From: Ruminococcaceae bacterium UBA4871 | GTDB taxonomy: Bacteria > Bacillota > Clostridia > Oscillospirales > Acutalibacteraceae | Direction of reading: 5' to 3' | DNA length: 64,000 bases | Assembly (NCBI GenBank): GCA_002399445.1 | Contig: DHDR01000034.1 | Coordinates: 5,563-69,562, forward strand | In this document: positions 53,200-60,747 of the stretch, one piece after another | How the letters are laid out: each line of letters begins with the position of its first letter | Numbering within the stretch: the first letter of the stretch is position 1 | Notes under the pieces: generated by a model | Databases searched by the model: none | The model's input: only the letters and a program-made list of their open reading frames with translations | Told to the model about the DNA's origin: nothing | Program-made: the position numbers and the translations under genes

Positions 53200-54657
53200 T
53201 TATTTTTTGACTTTATCCAGTCCAGCTTTCAGTCGGTACAGCGATTCTTTTTTCCCGAGAAGGGAGAGTATTTCCATTGCTCCGCCCGGCGTTACTTTCT
53301 GCCCAGCTGCTGCAATACGCACCGGCCAAAGTAAAGTTCCGTTTTTCACGCCCAGTTCTTTCGCAAGTCCCAGCAAGTTTTCATGAAGAGACGGCACACT
53401 CCAGTCATCGAGTGTCGCCAAATCTTCAATGGCTGCTTCCAACATGACCGGAGCATTTTCAAGGGTTGCTTTACTTTTTTTATTAATAAACAGATCGGCT
53501 CCATAATCCGGAAGTTCTTTGAAAAAGCGGATAAGGCCCGGAATATCCGGCATTTTCAGTACCCGCGGCTGCAGGACATCTGCCAGCACGGTCCAGTCCT
53601 TTTCCGCATTTCCGAATACTTCTTGGAAATAGGGCATTGCTTTTTCAATAAATTCCTGCTGCGGCATTTTTTTGATATACTCGCCGTTCATCCATGTCAA
53701 CTTATCATAATCAAAAATAGCCGGACTTTTGCTGATGCCATGGATATTGAAGTTTTGCACCAACTCCTGTAAGGTAAAAAGCTCCTGATTGTCCTTTGGA
53801 GCCCAGCCAAGCAGGGCAATATAGTTAATAATTGCTTCCGGCAGGTAGCCTTCTTTTACCAGATCCTCAAAACCGGTAGAGCCATGCCGTTTGCTGAGTT
53901 TGCTGGTGCTTCCATCGGCATTGCGCCCCATAATCAACGGTAAATGCACATAAGTCGGGATTTCCCAACCAAAAGCTTCATATAAAAGGTTATATTTCGG
54001 TGTACTGGTCAAATACTCACAGCCTCGAACAACATGTGTGATATGCATTAAATGATCATCAACAACATTTGCAAAATTATAAGTTGGATAACCGTCCGAC
54101 TTAATCAGGACTTGGTCCTCCAGTTCACTGTTTTCAATCGTGATGTCACCAAAAACGCTGTCAGTAAAAGTCGTGCTGCCCTCAATCGGCATCTTTTGGC
54201 GGATCACCCACGGTGTTCCGGATTGCAGGAGTTTGTCCACCTGCTCCTGCGGCAAGTTCCGGCAATGCCGATCATAACCACCGATACCGTTTGCATCATG
54301 AAGAGAATCCAAACGCTCTTTGGAGCAAAAGCAGTAATAAGCTTTTCCCTCTTTCACCAGCTGCTGTGCATACGGTAAATAAATATCTTTTCGTTTACTC
54401 TGTACATAAGGCCCGTATTTGCCGCCGATATCCGGTCCTTCATCATGTTGTAAGCCCACCTGCTGTAAAGTATGATAAATCACATCGGTGGCACCTTTTA
54501 CATAACGTTCCTGATCCGTGTCTTCAATACGTAAAATGAAGGTTCCGCCCATGGATTTTGCAATTAAATATTCATATAAAGCTGTACGCAGGTTGCCAAC
54601 ATGCATAAACCCTGTCGGGCTTGGTGCAAAACGGGTCCTGACTGTCTGGTTCTCCAT
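53200..54657 (-). CDS. gltX: Glutamyl-tRNA synthetase
   Basis: GluRS charges tRNA-Glu, needed also for tetrapyrrole synthesis. From ATG at 54657 (AAAAGGGG 7 nt before) it has 485 residues; 43 further in-frame codons upstream are not coding. FAPSPTGFMHVGNLRTALYEYL (HIGH) and KLSKRHG (KMSKS) are seen. A promoter with -35 TTGCTT (54712-54717) and -10 TATAAT (54689-54694), 17-nt spacing, precedes it. It heads the gltX-glnS unit. With a dedicated GlnRS nearby it is probably discriminating. Confidence 0.96.
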   Translation of the reverse strand: MENQTVRTRFAPSPTGFMHVGNLRTALYEYLIAKSMGGTFILRIEDTDQERYVKGATDVIYHTLQQVGLQHDEGPDIGGKYGPYVQSKRKDIYLPYAQQLVKEGKAYYCFCSKERLDSLHDANGIGGYDRHCRNLPQEQVDKLLQSGTPWVIRQKMPIEGSTTFTDSVFGDITIENSELEDQVLIKSDGYPTYNFANVVDDHLMHITHVVRGCEYLTSTPKYNLLYEAFGWEIPTYVHLPLIMGRNADGSTSKLSKRHGSTGFEDLVKEGYLPEAIINYIALLGWAPKDNQELFTLQELVQNFNIHGISKSPAIFDYDKLTWMNGEYIKKMPQQEFIEKAMPYFQEVFGNAEKDWTVLADVLQPRVLKMPDIPGLIRFFKELPDYGADLFINKKSKATLENAPVMLEAAIEDLATLDDWSVPSLHENLLGLAKELGVKNGTLLWPVRIAAAGQKVTPGGAMEILSLLGKKESLYRLKAGLDKVKK

Positions 54658-54688
54658 AAAATAACCCCTTTTCGCTGACGTTCTTATT

Positions 54689-54717
54689 ATTATACCGAAA
54701 AAGCAGTTAATAAGCAA
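54689..54717 (-). promoter_or_regulatory. gltX promoter
   Basis: TTGCTT and TATAAT on the minus strand with 17-nt spacing. No T-box leader is present in the short space to gltX. Confidence 0.7.
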
Positions 54718-54843
54718 TCGATTCCCTCGTATTTTCATAAAGGAGTTTCTTTTTAGAATATACGCAGATAACAAATTGGACAACAAATAGAAATACAGAT
54801 AAAAAGAAACCGCATAGGAATGCGCCCTACGCGGCTTTTATAG

Positions 54844-54930
54844 TGGTGCGAGGGGAGGGACTTGAACCCTCATGAAATTGCTTTCACATGGACCTGAACC
54901 ATGCGCGTCTGCCAATTCCGCCACTCTCGC
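54844..54930 (-). tRNA. tRNA-Leu, anticodon CAG
   Basis: Minus-strand cloverleaf of 87 nt with encoded CCA. The anticodon stem CATGG/CCATG holds the loop TTCAGGT (anticodon CAG). The long variable arm TGAAAGCAATTTCA is typical of tRNA-Leu, and the T-arm is GAGGG-TTCAAGT-CCCTC. The acceptor stem is GCGAGAG with CCCTCGC, with one A-C mismatch at pair 6-67. It reads CUG codons. Confidence 0.96.
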
Positions 54931-55068
54931 ATTATATTAATTATCTGCACTTATATTACACTGCCGACAACTTTTATATAATATCATAGCATTTTAAAAT
55001 TGTCAACTCATTTTTTGCAAAAGTTAAAAACTTGTCGAAAAAATCTTTAAATTTTTATGAAAAAAAGC

Positions 55069-55097
55069 TTTACAAACAGGTAAGCTCGTGCTATAGT
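55069..55097 (+). promoter_or_regulatory. Cold-shock gene promoter and long leader
   Basis: -35 TTTACA (55069-55074) and -10 TATAGT (55092-55097), 17-nt spacing. Transcription from about 55104 gives a leader of nearly 130 nt before the start codon, the length usual for csp genes, in which leader folding controls cold-shock translation. Confidence 0.7.
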
Positions 55098-55231
55098 TAG
55101 GATAGTATTTTAAAGCACGATTTGATTCACATGGTATTGTAGATCAAAGATCGTTTTTGATTTACGGTCCATGTGTTTTTTTCTCCGCAGTAAAATACCA
55201 CAAAGTTCAATTTTTTCAAGGAGGTACCTAC

Positions 55232-55450
55232 ATGGGTGCAAACACTGGTACAGTAAAATGGTTTAATGAAGCAAAAGGCTACGGTTTCATCTCTAATGAT
55301 GACGGCAGCGGCGATGTGTTCGTTCACTTTTCCAGCATTCTTGGCGAGGGTTTCAAGACCTTGGCTGAGGGCCAGAAAGTAACGTATGATATTGAACCCG
55401 ATCCAAAGAACAGCAGCAAGTTCCGTGCTGCAAATGTTCAGGCTGTCTGA
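55232..55450 (+). CDS. Cold-shock protein, CspA family
   Basis: This RNA/DNA-binding OB-fold protein melts RNA structure. From ATG at 55232 (AAGGAGG upstream) it has 72 residues. Both RNP motifs are present: KGYGFIS and VFVHFSSI. The usual start GTVKWFNEAKGYGF is seen. It is monocistronic, with its own promoter, a long leader and a strong terminator. Confidence 0.95.
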   Translation: MGANTGTVKWFNEAKGYGFISNDDGSGDVFVHFSSILGEGFKTLAEGQKVTYDIEPDPKNSSKFRAANVQAV

Positions 55451-55463
55451 TTAAGTCAGTTTT

Positions 55464-55498
55464 GCGGTGGAAAGCGAAATGCTTTCCACCGCTTTTCT
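55464..55498 (+). terminator. Terminator after the cold-shock gene
   Basis: Perfect arms GCGGTGGAAAGC and GCTTTCCACCGC around gaaat, followed by TTTTCTGT. A second hairpin CCACCGG/CCGGTGG with TTTTATTG lies at 55530-55552. Confidence 0.9.
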
Positions 55499-55682
55499 GT
55501 GCGCAGAAAAAGTCCAGTCCACAACCGAGCCACCGGCTACCCCGGTGGTTTTATTGTCTGAAGCAGTAAAAACTTTGCATCAAAGCTGCGGTTTATCTCT
55601 TCCCTTCCACTGCAAAATCCGCTATACTAAAGGAAGATTATAATATTGGAAATAAATATTTCTCAGAACGGAGATAAGCTGA

Positions 55683-56489
55683 ATGGTTGGTTCTATCCTT
55701 GGAGATATCGCAGGCTCGCGGTTTGAATTCAGTCGGCCAAAAGGATTTGACTGGCGCACAGAACCGCTTTTTGCTTCTGACTGTCGCTACACAGATGATA
55801 CGGTCCTATCTGTTGCCAGTAAATATGCTATTCTGAAGGGATGCAGTTTTGAAGGAGCTTACCGCCTTTTCGGTCATCGTTATCCGCATGCTGGCTATGG
55901 CTCTATGTTTCAAAACTGGCTCACATCCGATGCCAGACGGCCTTACCAAAGCTATGGAAATGGTTCGGCAATGCGGGCTGGCGTAATTGGAGAATATTAT
56001 GACACACTGGAACAAGTGGAAGCCAAAGCTGCTGAAAGTGCCCAATGCACACACAATCATCCAGAAGGAATTATGGGAGCTAAAGCCGCAGCAGCCGGCG
56101 TCTTTTTGGCCCGTACCGGCTGCAGCAAAAAAGAAATTCGTCGTCTCGTTCAAAAGCGATACGGTTATAATTTGACAACACCACTGGCAGCGCGCCGGCC
56201 ATTCAGCCGAATCAATTTAACCTGTATGGGAACGATGCCCCTCGCCTTTAGATGTTTTTTGGAAAGTACTGACTTTGAAAGCTGTATCCGAAATGTTTTC
56301 AGCTGTCTCTGTGACACGGATACAGTCGGATGCATTGCCGGCGGCTTTGCGGAAGCTTATTACCATCAAACCGGATTTGACAATGATTTCCTTTTGCGTC
56401 AGTATTTGATCAAGCCGCTCGCGGTTGGACAAGCTGATACTTTCCTATATGATTGGGCCACAACAGACAACACGCGCTGGCCTGATTAG
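55683..56489 (+). CDS. ADP-ribosylglycohydrolase (DraG-type)
   Basis: This family removes ADP-ribose from proteins or other acceptors using two metal ions. The 268 residues hold the family motifs in order: GDIAGSRFEF, YTDDTVLSVA (metal ligands), YGNGSAMR, THNHPEGIMGA and CDTDTVGCIAGGFAEAYY (second metal-ligand block). All key acidic residues look intact. No nitrogenase genes are present, so DraG's classical role is unlikely. The next gene is a DUF3841-like protein that starts within 17 bp of this stop, suggesting they act together. Confidence 0.9.
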   Translation: MVGSILGDIAGSRFEFSRPKGFDWRTEPLFASDCRYTDDTVLSVASKYAILKGCSFEGAYRLFGHRYPHAGYGSMFQNWLTSDARRPYQSYGNGSAMRAGVIGEYYDTLEQVEAKAAESAQCTHNHPEGIMGAKAAAAGVFLARTGCSKKEIRRLVQKRYGYNLTTPLAARRPFSRINLTCMGTMPLAFRCFLESTDFESCIRNVFSCLCDTDTVGCIAGGFAEAYYHQTGFDNDFLLRQYLIKPLAVGQADTFLYDWATTDNTRWPD

Positions 56490-56505
56490 AAAGGTGGCTC
56501 CTTCT

Positions 56506-57015
56506 TTGATTGTAAAGACCTATCAATCACATGTTGTTTTAGAAACTCTGCAGAATGGTCAAAACTACTATGCCCGCAGAAATTTAGGATTTGATGCCGC
56601 TTATCAGGGTCTCATTCATCTACTTGGATTACAACATTGTGTATCACCAATTTTCGGCTATTTAAAAGGGCACAAAGGCTGTACAGATGGTAAAATCAGC
56701 AGCAGTGTCCTCTTAACACTCAATGTGCCGGATGAATGTGTATGGCTTACAGAATATAATGTATGGGCAGATTACATGTACTGTGTCATGCACTACACAC
56801 GTCCACACAATTACACCCATGTAATTCCCAATGAAGAATATTCACAGCGCAGATTTGATGCTCTGCAAAAAAACCTGAAAGAACAGCGCAGCCCTTCACA
56901 TTATGAAATCCCACAGGCTGTTATGGAAAGCATCAAACCGGAGTGGCTAATAAGTGCTTCCTCTAAACCGCTTTCTCCATTGCACCGATTTGTTCATCAA
57001 CTATTCAACCGGTAG
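56506..57015 (+). CDS. DUF3841-like protein coupled to the ADP-ribosylglycohydrolase
   Basis: Function unknown. The 169-residue soluble protein begins LIVKTYQSHVVLETLQNGQ and contains FDAAYQGLIHLLGL, SPIFGYLKGH and LLTLNVPDECVWLTEYNVW. This order recalls the DUF3841 pattern, recognised by eye only. The start is TTG at 56506 with AAGGTGG 7 nt before it; the frame is open further upstream, over the end of the previous gene. The N-terminal layout (strand, helix, then NGQNYYARR) could fit an ADP-ribosyltransferase-like fold, which would pair logically with the hydrolase upstream. That is a hypothesis. Confidence 0.55.
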   Translation: MIVKTYQSHVVLETLQNGQNYYARRNLGFDAAYQGLIHLLGLQHCVSPIFGYLKGHKGCTDGKISSSVLLTLNVPDECVWLTEYNVWADYMYCVMHYTRPHNYTHVIPNEEYSQRRFDALQKNLKEQRSPSHYEIPQAVMESIKPEWLISASSKPLSPLHRFVHQLFNR

Positions 57016-57112
57016 ATCAATCTTTGTCATCTGCCATCACAAAGTTATGTTCTATTTGCTGCATTGCGAAGAGGACATTCCGATGCATTTGATAAATGAA
57101 TGCCTTTCAAGA

Positions 57113-57157
57113 TAAAAAAGCACACCATGTCTGCAAGTATCGCTGACATGGTGTGCT
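57113..57157 (-). terminator. Terminator after tsf
   Basis: Perfect 12-bp arms GCACACCATGTC (57120-57131) and GACATGGTGTGC (57145-57156), with TTTTTT following on the minus strand. Confidence 0.9.
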
Positions 57158-57184
57158 CACTTCAAATATTAGGATAAGAGAAAC

Positions 57185-58099
57185 TTACTTGACCATATTT
57201 GTGATTTCTTCTGCAAAATTATCTTTGCGTTTCTCAAGGCCTTCGCCTTTTTCAAAGCGGGTAAAACCAGAAGCTGTAATTTTTCCGCCCAGTGTCTTAG
57301 CCACAGAATCAATATACTGCCCAACAGACTGCTTGCCTTCCTTGACATACTCCTGATCAACAAGGCAGATCCCCTTTAAAGTTTTCTTAACCTTGCCAAC
57401 AACCATTTTCTCGATTACTTTTTCCGGTTTTCCAGAAGCAACGGCCTGCTCTTTTGCAATTTTCTTTTCATGTTCAACAACTTCTGCTGGAACATGTGCG
57501 TCATCAAGGTACTCTGGGTTCATAGCGGCAATTTGCATTCCGATGTTTTTACCCATCTCTTCAAATTCCGGCTTTGCAGCAATTTCATCCGTTGTATCAA
57601 AGTTTACTAAAACACAAATCTTGCCACCAGCATGGATATAAGAAGCTACATGGCCTTCTAAGCGCTCAAAACGGCGGATTTTAATATTCTCTCCAATGGT
57701 CAGAATTTTTTCTTTCAAGAGTGCATCCACTGTTTCATCTGTACCACAAGCCTTGCATTGCAAAAGTGCTTCAACATCAGCGGGATTTTGCTCCATGACG
57801 GTGTCTGCACAAGTCTTAACAAAGCCCTTAAACATTGCGTTTTTAGCCACAAAGTCTGTCTCTGCATTCACTTCAATTGCAACGCCAACTTTACCATCCG
57901 CACTGGTTTCTGCATAAGCAATTCCTTCGGCAGCAATACGTCCAGCCTTCTTTGTAGCAGCAGCCAGACCCTTTTCGCGCAAAAAGTCCATTGCTTTGTT
58001 CATATCGCCATCGGAAGCGGTAAGAGCCTTTTTGCAGTCCATCATACCGCAGCCGGTTTTCTCACGCAGTTCTTTCACGTCTTTTGCTGTAAAAGCCAT
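57185..58099 (-). CDS. tsf: Translation elongation factor Ts
   Basis: EF-Ts recycles EF-Tu by exchanging its GDP for GTP. From ATG at 58099 (GGAGG 9 nt before; a Met three codons earlier abuts the site) it has 304 residues. It starts AFTAKDVKELREKTGCGMMDCKKAL with the UBA-like domain, has EVNAETDFVAKN, and ends in the conserved helical part. It follows rpsB, the universal arrangement. Confidence 0.97.
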   Translation of the reverse strand: MAFTAKDVKELREKTGCGMMDCKKALTASDGDMNKAMDFLREKGLAAATKKAGRIAAEGIAYAETSADGKVGVAIEVNAETDFVAKNAMFKGFVKTCADTVMEQNPADVEALLQCKACGTDETVDALLKEKILTIGENIKIRRFERLEGHVASYIHAGGKICVLVNFDTTDEIAAKPEFEEMGKNIGMQIAAMNPEYLDDAHVPAEVVEHEKKIAKEQAVASGKPEKVIEKMVVGKVKKTLKGICLVDQEYVKEGKQSVGQYIDSVAKTLGGKITASGFTRFEKGEGLEKRKDNFAEEITNMVK

Positions 58100-58142
58100 T
58101 TTATTCATCCTCCGATTGATTATTCAATAAACCTGCAGGAAC

Positions 58143-58874
58143 TCAGCCCTCGGCCTTTTTATCTTTATTTTCTTCTTCATCAGCGCCCTGCTGACCCTCG
58201 TGGCCTTCCAAAATGGCATTGGCCATAGTTGCGGAAATCAAGCGAACCGCGCGGATTGCATCATCATTGCCGGGAATAACATAATCAATTTCATCTGGGT
58301 CGCAGTTGGTATCAACAATTGCGATAATCGGAATATGAAGTTTGCGGGCCTCTGTCACAGCGATGTGCTCTTTCCGTGGATCAACAATAAACAAAGCACC
58401 CGGCAGAGTCTTCATATCTTTAATGCCGCCCATGAATTTTTCAAGCTTTTCAATTTCGAGGTTCAGCTTGACAACTTCTTTCTTCGGCAGCAGATCAAAG
58501 GTACCGTCTTCTTTCATCGCCTGCAACTGTTTAAGACGGTCAATGCGGCGACGAATCGTGCGGAAATTGGTGAGCATACCGCCCAGCCAGCGGGCATTGA
58601 CATAGAAAGCTCCTGCGCGCTCTGCTTCCTCACGGATAGAGTCCTGAGCCTGCTTCTTGGTGCCAACAAACAAAACACTTTTCCCATCTGCAGAAAGATT
58701 GCGGACAAAGTTGTAAGCTTCCTCAAGCTTCCGTACGGTCTTCTGCAAATCAATAATATAAATACCGTTGCGTTCTGTAAAAATATAGGGCTTCATCTTT
58801 GGATTCCAGCGGCGTGTCTGATGGCCGAAATGGACACCAGCTTCCAGTAATTGTTTCATTGATACGACTGACAT
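58143..58874 (-). CDS. rpsB: 30S ribosomal protein S2
   Basis: Small-subunit protein S2. From ATG at 58874 (AAGGAGG upstream) it has 243 residues; a 25-codon upstream extension of the open frame is leader. VVSMKQLLEAGVHFGHQTRRWNPKMK is the family start, and LGGMLTNFRTI, PGALFIVDPRKE and GNDDAIRAVRLI are conserved. The C-terminal tail is charged (EENKDKKAEG). A structured leader at 58914-58947 may mediate autoregulation. Confidence 0.97.
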   Translation of the reverse strand: MSVVSMKQLLEAGVHFGHQTRRWNPKMKPYIFTERNGIYIIDLQKTVRKLEEAYNFVRNLSADGKSVLFVGTKKQAQDSIREEAERAGAFYVNARWLGGMLTNFRTIRRRIDRLKQLQAMKEDGTFDLLPKKEVVKLNLEIEKLEKFMGGIKDMKTLPGALFIVDPRKEHIAVTEARKLHIPIIAIVDTNCDPDEIDYVIPGNDDAIRAVRLISATMANAILEGHEGQQGADEEENKDKKAEG

Positions 58875-58913
58875 CTTTGTTTCCTCCTTGGTTTTTCCTC
58901 CGCCGCACTTGCC

Positions 58914-58947
58914 GTGCAGGGAATCCCACCGGGACACCTTCCTGCAC
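58914..58947 (-). promoter_or_regulatory. Hairpin in the rpsB leader
   Basis: On the minus strand, GTGCAGG and CCTGCAC form an outer stem around an inner TCCC-ggt-GGGA stem, about 40 nt before the rpsB start. Position and shape suit a ribosomal-protein autoregulatory element. No T-run follows, so it is not a terminator. Confidence 0.5.
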
Positions 58948-59006
58948 AAATACAGCGTGTGAAATTAATATTCCAATAAATTTCTGCATTTTTACATGCA
59001 AAAGTA

Positions 59007-59035
59007 ATTATATCAGAAATCGGGGAAAAATACAA
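59007..59035 (-). promoter_or_regulatory. rpsB-tsf promoter
   Basis: Minus-strand -35 TTGTAT (59030-59035) and perfect -10 TATAAT (59007-59012), 17-nt spacing. Transcription would start near 59000, giving a leader of about 125 nt. Confidence 0.75.
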
Positions 59036-59039
59036 GCAT

Positions 59040-59324
59040 AATTTTTGCACTTCTGCCGGAGTCTGCTGGATAAATGAATCGGTATTTTATGTCTGCCACT
59101 GTTTATAGATATTTAAGCAAGATTTAAAAGAAATTAATTCCTATCAATTTTTAAATATGATTCTTTCCGCTTTATTCCCTGTCATTTTTGGGAATAACAA
59201 ATGGCAGGCCAAAGTGAATTGGCTTCACATTTTCGCGATTTTTGTATGAATTTCCAGTAAAATTATCTGTTAGCCTGTAGTGTTTGGGAATTATTTATTC
59301 AAATTTGTCTGGAGTGACACGAAA
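59040..59324. other. Intergenic region upstream of the XRE regulator
   Basis: About 280 bp of AT-rich spacer between the divergent rpsB and XRE-regulator genes. Apart from the rpsB promoter at its edge I see no gene, RNA or clear promoter. Confidence 0.4.
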
Positions 59325-59726
59325 ATGAAATCCTCTCTTTACCTCGGTACGCAGCTGCGCACACTTCGCATTAAAAATGGCTACACACAACAACAGATCA
59401 GCGATTTTCTCGGTCTTGACCGCTCCACTTATGCTTATTATGAGACAAATCGGACGACCCCACCACTGAGCACTCTGAAAAAGCTTGCCCGTATTTTCAA
59501 TGTGTCCATTTCCTCTTTGTTGGAAAATGAGCAAAATCAGCCCAGTGTTTTTGACCCGGATGCTCTAACCTTCACGGACTTGGATCATAACCTCTCCCAT
59601 ATTTATGAACTGCAGCCCGAAGAACGTCAGCTTATTGCAATGTTCCGCCTGTCAGACCCCAAAACCAAAAAGAGCATTTTAAAAGGGCTCTCCAAGCATA
59701 TACAAAATCAAAATAACAAACCTTGA
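59325..59726 (+). CDS. XRE-family helix-turn-helix regulator
   Basis: From ATG at 59325 (GGAG 10 nt before) the protein has 133 residues. The Cro/CI-type helix-turn-helix (about 6-60) reads LGTQLRTLRIKNGYTQQQISDFLGLDRSTYAYYETN. Residues 60-133 form a short helical C-terminal region (LQPEERQLIAMFRLSDPKTKKSILKGL) with no ligand domain. Target unknown. It is followed after 65 bp by the DUF4364 gene, possibly in one transcript. Confidence 0.85.
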   Translation: MKSSLYLGTQLRTLRIKNGYTQQQISDFLGLDRSTYAYYETNRTTPPLSTLKKLARIFNVSISSLLENEQNQPSVFDPDALTFTDLDHNLSHIYELQPEERQLIAMFRLSDPKTKKSILKGLSKHIQNQNNKP

Positions 59727-59791
59727 TTCCCCATTGCGCAGCAACCTCGATTTGTGATAAAATGAAAAGCAGGATAGAGGTGTTTGACGGA

Positions 59792-60376
59792 ATGGCGTAT
59801 GATGCTTTTACAGGAGGTGTGGAACCCGGGGGTTTACGCACAAAGGATGAGATTCGCATCCTGCTATGCTATCTGCTTTCCAGCGTAAACGCCCCCCTCT
59901 CCCGCGAAGATATTCTGCAAAGTATACAGGGTATGGGGTTGGTAAACTACTTTGAATTGACGGATGCACTGAAAGAGTTAACTGAAAACGGCAATCTGAT
60001 TTTTGAAAACGACTGCTACACAGCCAGTCCTCAGGCACGCGTGATTGCACGTCAGCTTGATACGGCTCTGCCGCTCACCGTGCGTGATAAAGCGGTGCGT
60101 GCAGCTCTTGGATTGCTGGCACAGGCACGCCGAGAACGGGAAAATACCGTAGATATTACGGAATGTCCGTCCGGTTACTCCGTACAGTGCCACATTTCCG
60201 GTGGAAAAGAAGAAATGATGTCCTTTGTACTGACTGTTCCGGACTTGCGGCAGGCAAAGCTAGTCCAGCATAACTTCCAAAAAGCGCCAGAGCGCATCTA
60301 TCAAATGCTTCTGGCACTGTTGACAGACGACCATGAAATGGCAGTTAGTCTCCTAAAACAAGAAAAAGAAGAATAA
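59792..60376 (+). CDS. DUF4364 family protein
   Basis: A 194-residue protein of a clostridial family of unknown role with a winged-helix-like N-terminal part: KDEIRILLCYLLSSVNAPLSREDILQSI, then FELTDALKELTENGNLI. The C-terminal half is mixed alpha-beta. ATG at 59792 is chosen because GAGGTG lies 9 nt before it; an earlier Met at 59762 lacks such a site. It may be a DNA-binding regulator. A terminator follows at 60383-60426. Confidence 0.75.
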   Translation: MAYDAFTGGVEPGGLRTKDEIRILLCYLLSSVNAPLSREDILQSIQGMGLVNYFELTDALKELTENGNLIFENDCYTASPQARVIARQLDTALPLTVRDKAVRAALGLLAQARRERENTVDITECPSGYSVQCHISGGKEEMMSFVLTVPDLRQAKLVQHNFQKAPERIYQMLLALLTDDHEMAVSLLKQEKEE

Positions 60377-60382
60377 AAAAGG

Positions 60383-60426
60383 TCCGGCCGCAGCGCATGA
60401 AAATGCTCTTGCAGTCGGATTTTTTA
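60383..60426 (+). terminator. Terminator after the DUF4364 gene
   Basis: TCCGGCCGCA and TGCAGTCGGA (60383-60392 and 60410-60419) pair with wobbles and one mismatch, followed by TTTTTT. Confidence 0.7.
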
Positions 60427-60699
60427 GAAAATAAGATTGAGCAAAAGCAGCACCGTTACACCCGGCACACCGAGAAAAGCAGAAGTTCCCACGGCAAGCG
60501 GACTGATGGGAAGCGACACCCCGGTAAACGCTCCTGTCAGGTTAACGGCAAGCAGAGCAGCCAACCCTGCAATCACGCTGCCAGCAGCTCCTGCAAATGG
60601 TCTTCTGCTTTTTCCTGCCGCAAGAAGCGCTGCACTTAACAGGAAGGCTGCAAGAATAAGGATTGCAAACAGAATGTCCCTCACCCCCTTTTCTAACAA
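60424..60699 (-). CDS. BofA-like pro-sigma-K processing inhibitor family protein
   Basis: Small membrane protein of 91 residues with two or three hydrophobic segments (FAILILAAFLLSAALLAAG, AGSVIAGLAALLAVNLTGAF) and the family's C-terminal signature LPISPLAVGTSAFLGVPGVTVLLLLNLIF. In Bacillus, BofA keeps the SpoIVFB protease inactive until the forespore signals. Clostridia often keep bofA-like genes without the same pathway, so the role is uncertain. It supports a sporulating lineage. It lies upstream-convergent between the DUF4364 gene and rnr. Confidence 0.8.
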   Translation of the reverse strand: MLEKGVRDILFAILILAAFLLSAALLAAGKSRRPFAGAAGSVIAGLAALLAVNLTGAFTGVSLPISPLAVGTSAFLGVPGVTVLLLLNLIF

Positions 60700-60747
60700 C
60701 TATATGGGAATGAGGGACAAATTATACTTTGAGATGGAATTTTAGAC

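Noticed and set aside
53173..54843. T-box leader for glnS or gltX
   Set aside because: The glnS gap is 27 nt, and the gltX leader from its promoter is about 25-30 nt. No T-box sequence or specifier loop can fit.
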